From NCBI GenBank assembly GCA_937967805.1, contig CALBTC010000259.1, positions 1 through 8,657 on the forward strand: a DNA stretch of 8,657 nt, read 5' to 3'. Under the pieces are notes generated by a model that was not told the DNA's origin, did not search any database, and saw nothing but the letters and a program-made list of their open reading frames with translations. This stretch comes from an uncultured Anaerolineaceae bacterium (GTDB lineage: Bacteria > Chloroflexota > Anaerolineae > Promineifilales > Promineifilaceae). Both the position numbers and the translations under genes were made by a program. Shown in pieces: positions 6,568 to 8,657 of the stretch. Position 1 is the first letter of the stretch. The number at the start of each line of letters is the position of its first letter.

Positions 6568-8165
6568 TAGCTTTCTCCTTCACTGCTGTCTTCAGTTTCG
6601 GCCACTGCCGCGGGGGGTAAAACTGCTTCCGGTACTTTGGCCACGGTGGGATCGATGTCGGCCATTGACAGCATATCTTCATCTTGTTCGACGATGTCGT
6701 TAAGCTTGACCGTCCTTTCCTTGATGCGGGCCATAATTTCTTTGGCCCGCGCCCGGATGGCCCGGATGTCTTCGTCAGTGTAGAGAGGCTTGTCTTCTAC
6801 ACCCATCATCTGGCGGGCTACTTCCATGAAGTCGATGTTGTTGCGCTCAGCTTCACCGAGGTTAACAATTTGGGGGAGCTTGTCGGCAACGGCCGTAATC
6901 TTGTCCAACACCTCGCGCTTATAGCGATATTCCAGAATTTCCGGGTAGTAGGCGCTGTTCACGGTGCGAATATCCAATGCCTGCGCCTCCAGCAGCGCCG
7001 CATTGGCCTGGGCTTCACTGCGCGCTTCCACCAGCAGTTGGCGGGCATAGGCGTTGGCCTGGTTAATCGCTTTCTCGTGCGCCGTGTTGATTTGCGCCTG
7101 TGAAGTGGCAATATCCGCCCTAATTTCAGAAAGTGTCTGGCGAAGAGAGGCCAACTCTTTGTTCAAATCACCTTCATCCTGGCTTTTGCGTAGTTCCAGT
7201 TCATATTGGTAGGTGTATGCTTCCTTGGCCACCTTCACCACTTCGGCGGCGGCCAGGTCCATGCGGTATTCCTGGCTGGACGGCTCTGCGTGGGTGATGT
7301 TGGCGTTGACAAATCGTACCGCGGGCAAAAACTGCCGGTTTAGCGTTTCCAACATGCCCTGCGTGCTTTCGCCAATCAGATCGTAAATTTCTTCTGCTTT
7401 TTGCTCGTAGATGAGGGCGCGGGTCACTTCGCTGATGGCGTTGTGCAGCTTCTCGGAAAAGCCATTGACGCCGCCCAGCGTAAAGATAAACTCTACCGGG
7501 TCTTCAATGCGAAACTGGAGAAACAAATCAACTGAGGCGTTGACGCGGCCAGAGGTTGGTGCTTCGCGAATGGGTGCGTTATAGGGGTATTCTTTGGTGG
7601 TGTTGACGATGTAGCTCACTTTGCGGCGGGGATGGAAACCGAGGAACTTGCGCCCAGGCCCGACCGTTTCTTCCAGCTTGCCAAACTTGGTAATGAGGGC
7701 GTGGCTGCCGTCGGGCACCATGACGGTGCGGGCCCGCGCCACGTTGACCACGGCAAAAAACAGCACCAGCAAGAAGTAGTGCGGGCCAAAGAGAGCGGTG
7801 GAAACGGCCGTACCAAACAAAGCATCAATAGCACCGCTCAATAGCTGCCCAACCAGCCCAAAGAAGAAGAAAAGGACAGGGACCGACAGAGCAAAGAAGT
7901 AAGAGCCCGAGCGTTTTGGCACCACCACGGGAGAAATAACGTTCGTAACTTCGTCCCGCGTTTCGGCATCTGGTTTGCTGAAGCTGCGGTTGAGCACTTC
8001 GGCCGCATCTTCCAGCGAAGCAGCCATCTGCGATATTTTAGTAACCGCAGATTCTCCACCCTGGCGGGCAGAGATGAAGTCCCTGGCATCGACCTGGAAC
8101 TGTTCAAACGCTTCGGATTGAACAAATTCGGTAACGCCACGGACAATATTTTGCACATTGGCCAT
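6567..8165 (-). CDS. SPFH/band-7 membrane protein A (first gene of pair)
   Basis: This is a 532-aa paralogue of the following gene. The N-terminal ~80 residues are soluble and helical, then comes PVVVPKRSG (79-87) and a pair of hydrophobic stretches (~88-109 and ~128-144). The SPFH domain (~146-330) contains GKLEETVGPGRKFL (162-175), EYPYNAPI (192-199) and LQFRIEDPVEFI (216-227). A long Ala/Gln/Glu-rich helical region (~310-400) follows, then a second charged helix (463-490) and an acidic, Ser-rich tail ending ETEDSSEGES. The start is set at ATG 8165 because AAGGAG lies 7 bases before it; a GTG at 8231 would add 22 unconvincing Cys/Arg-rich residues. The stop overlaps the next gene's start. 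The two proteins probably form a mixed oligomer, as HflK-HflC do. No NfeD-like or protease gene is adjacent in the window. Confidence 0.88.
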   Translation of the reverse strand: MANVQNIVRGVTEFVQSEAFEQFQVDARDFISARQGGESAVTKISQMAASLEDAAEVLNRSFSKPDAETRDEVTNVISPVVVPKRSGSYFFALSVPVLFFFFGLVGQLLSGAIDALFGTAVSTALFGPHYFLLVLFFAVVNVARARTVMVPDGSHALITKFGKLEETVGPGRKFLGFHPRRKVSYIVNTTKEYPYNAPIREAPTSGRVNASVDLFLQFRIEDPVEFIFTLGGVNGFSEKLHNAISEVTRALIYEQKAEEIYDLIGESTQGMLETLNRQFLPAVRFVNANITHAEPSSQEYRMDLAAAEVVKVAKEAYTYQYELELRKSQDEGDLNKELASLRQTLSEIRADIATSQAQINTAHEKAINQANAYARQLLVEARSEAQANAALLEAQALDIRTVNSAYYPEILEYRYKREVLDKITAVADKLPQIVNLGEAERNNIDFMEVARQMMGVEDKPLYTDEDIRAIRARAKEIMARIKERTVKLNDIVEQDEDMLSMADIDPTVAKVPEAVLPPAAVAETEDSSEGES

Positions 8166-8171
8166 TGTTGT
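8166..8171 (-). other. Start-proximal leader of the SPFH pair
   Basis: These are the first bases of the spacer between the ATG at 8165 and its Shine-Dalgarno. On the - strand AAGGAG at about 8178-8173 is followed by a 7-base A/C-rich spacer and then ATG. This well-placed site decides the start at 8165 over the GTG at 8231. Confidence 0.6.
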
Positions 8172-8226
8172 TCTCCTTTTCCGGCAACGGTAAGCCGGAA
8201 CACAATAGGTGACTATCTGAATATTG

Positions 8227-8284
8227 GCCACAGAGTTTCTTGAGATTGGTTATGAATTCTCAAATTCCTCTTTTTCTCTGTGGC
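8227..8284. repeat. Nested inverted repeat in the leader of the SPFH pair
   Basis: GCCACAGAG (8227-8235) and CTCTGTGGC (8276-8284) are perfect 9-bp complements. Inside them TTGAGA (8240-8245) pairs with TCTCAA (8258-8263), so both can stack in one long imperfect hairpin. It lies about 60-120 bases upstream of the start codon at 8165. The CCACAGAG word resembles dispersed intergenic repeats seen in many environmental genomes, so it may be a repeat as much as a regulator. Confidence 0.45.
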
Positions 8285-8305
8285 TATTCCAGTTTGACAA
8301 GTGGC

Positions 8306-8361
8306 AGATTGACCACAAAGAGCGATAAAACGAATTTTTTAGCGCTCTCTGGCTTCAATCT
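8306..8361. repeat. Second inverted repeat in the SPFH leader, 19-base arms
   Basis: The arms at 8306-8324 and 8343-8361 have equal length. The outer 7 bases (AGATTGA / TCAATCT) and inner 6 bases (AGAGCG / CGCTCT) pair perfectly, with 6 mostly unpaired bases between them. The loop is an 18-base AT-rich stretch containing TTTTTT. It sits just upstream of the first leader repeat. A protein-binding palindrome and an RNA hairpin are both possible. Confidence 0.4.
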
Positions 8362-8427
8362 ACCTTAGCGGAGAACGGTTCGTTTGGTCAATGCCATTTT
8401 GCGGAAATGGCCAGGATTTGGACACTT

Positions 8428-8433
8428 ATTATA
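8428..8433 (-). promoter_or_regulatory. Possible -10 element for the SPFH pair
   Basis: Read on the - strand this is a perfect TATAAT. No good TTGACA-like -35 lies 16-18 bases upstream, and there is no extended TG. If used, the leader would be about 255 bases long and would include both inverted repeats. Low confidence. Confidence 0.25.
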
Positions 8434-8510
8434 CGCCGGATTGTCATAAAAGTTGCGGCAAACAAGGCGATGGGAAAGCATGAAAATGTGATTTTGGCGG
8501 CATATTGAGT

Positions 8511-8576
8511 GTCATTCGCGAAAGCGGGAATCCATTTGCTGGCCATTTTGTGGATGCCCGCATGCGCGGGCATGAC
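8511..8576. repeat. Palindromic intergenic repeat (encodes 'MPAHAGIH' on the - strand)
   Basis: This ~66-bp element has terminal inverted repeats GTCAT (8511-8515) and ATGAC (8572-8576). It holds two hairpins: one around GCGAAAGCGGGAAT (8518-8531), and a perfect 8-bp stem ATGCCCGC / GCGGGCAT (8554-8561 / 8566-8573) with a 4-base loop. ATCCA and TGGAT flank the central spacer. Its - strand translation contains MPAHAGIH and WIPAFAN, a well-known false-protein signature of REP-like repeats. The rest of the 8232-8590 region holds the leader repeats and no gene. The hairpins follow the stop of the - strand fragment at the right edge and could terminate it. Confidence 0.75.
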
Positions 8577-8590
8577 AAACATAAGATCGT

Positions 8591-8657
8591 TTAACGGCCG
8601 TATAAATCCAACAGCGCCAACACACCCGCTAAATTCTCAAAATATTCAGTTTGACTG
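8591..8657 (-). CDS. C-terminal end of an unidentified - strand gene
   Basis: Reading leftwards from the edge, one - strand frame is open for all 66 available bases and ends with TAA at 8593-8591. It gives SQTEYFENLAGVLALLDLYGR, a plausible amphipathic C-terminal helix. The other two - strand frames are closed by stops in the same stretch, and the end uses the ACGGCCGT word in the Tyr-Gly-Arg frame, as other genes here do. Twenty-one residues are too few to name a family, and chance openness is possible. If real, it lies upstream of the SPFH pair in the same direction, about 425 bases from its start. Confidence 0.45.
   Translation of the reverse strand, partial: SQTEYFENLAGVLALLDLYGR

Larger units (their letters stand above)
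19..8601. repeat. Dispersed ACGGCCGT palindrome, 15 exact copies
   Basis: Exact ACGGCCGT copies start at 19, 1296, 1344, 1440, 1742, 3228, 3444, 3544, 4181, 4556, 4677, 4838, 6889, 7804 and 8594. Near copies (GCGGCCGT at 881 and 2368, ACGGCCGC at 3036) add to these. Copies occur in genes of both strands. In the fully contained genes the word is mostly read as Thr-Ala-Val, less often as Tyr-Gly-Arg or Arg-Pro. This is a distributed short motif and not a tandem array; the span given only brackets the copies. Confidence 0.85.

Noticed and set aside
8166..8231. GTG start adding 22 residues to SPFH protein A
   Set aside because: The extra residues are Cys/Arg-rich and unlike the family, while ATG 8165 has a near-ideal AAGGAG 7 bases upstream.
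8294..8299. TTGACA as a + strand -35 box
   Set aside because: There is no matching -10 at 16-18 bases and no + strand gene downstream; the region belongs to the - strand leader.
8388..8582. A 64-aa - strand ORF containing MPAHAGIH and WIPAFAN
   Set aside because: It is a translation of the palindromic intergenic repeat at 8511-8576, a familiar false protein; it has no Shine-Dalgarno and no domain.
19..8601. The ACGGCCGT copies as a CRISPR or iteron array
   Set aside because: Spacing is irregular over the whole window and most copies are inside coding frames; there are no repeat-spacer units.

Overview
The window is bacterial and moderately GC-rich, and most likely comes from an uncultivated Chloroflexota (Anaerolineae/Caldilineae-like) genome. 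This is inferred from an F420-biosynthesis gene (cofC/fbiD), Thr/Pro stalks of the 'PTNTPVPTAT' kind on a surface protein, SPFH proteins with acidic tails, and very frequent use of the 8-bp palindrome ACGGCCGT. I found no rRNA, tRNA, CRISPR array, transposase or phage gene.

Left block, + strand (1-3952), six genes read in one direction. The 3' end of a PPOX-type flavin/F420-binding protein (1-332) overlaps by 4 bp (ATGA) an ABC ATPase (329-1186). The ATPase overlaps its permease by 11 bp (1176-1973). After a 126-bp gap with short AACGAAT repeats comes an NMT1/THI5-like lipoprotein substrate-binding protein with a TTG start (2100-3068), then cofC (3075-3695) and a 75-aa YgiT-type zinc-finger protein (3725-3952). 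The three transporter genes form a complete NitT/TauT/ThiXYZ-type importer lying between two genes of flavin/deazaflavin chemistry, so a cofactor or cofactor precursor is a reasonable guess for its substrate. The sequence does not settle this.

Middle (3953-5247). A 159-bp spacer holds a 10-bp inverted repeat whose right arm covers the next ribosome binding site. It leads to a surface protein (4112-5131) with a signal peptide, a probable beta-sandwich or carbohydrate-binding-like domain, a Pro/Thr stalk and a C-terminal membrane anchor. A half copy of a palindromic intergenic repeat and a strong bidirectional terminator hairpin separate it from the convergent genes to the right.

Right block, - strand (5248-8165). 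Two paralogous SPFH/band-7 membrane proteins are joined by a TAATG stop/start overlap. They share a TM hairpin, the GK-EET--PGR and PY-AP motifs, a long charged helical region and an acidic Ser/Glu/Asp tail, and they probably form a hetero-oligomeric membrane scaffold. Their upstream leader (8166-8590) has no gene but holds two nested inverted-repeat structures and a full palindromic 'MPAHAGIH' repeat. The last 67 bases look like the C-terminal end of another - strand gene.

The most notable signals are the ACGGCCGT palindrome (15 exact copies, roughly a hundred times chance), the tandem SPFH pair, and the importer embedded in an F420/flavin gene cluster.
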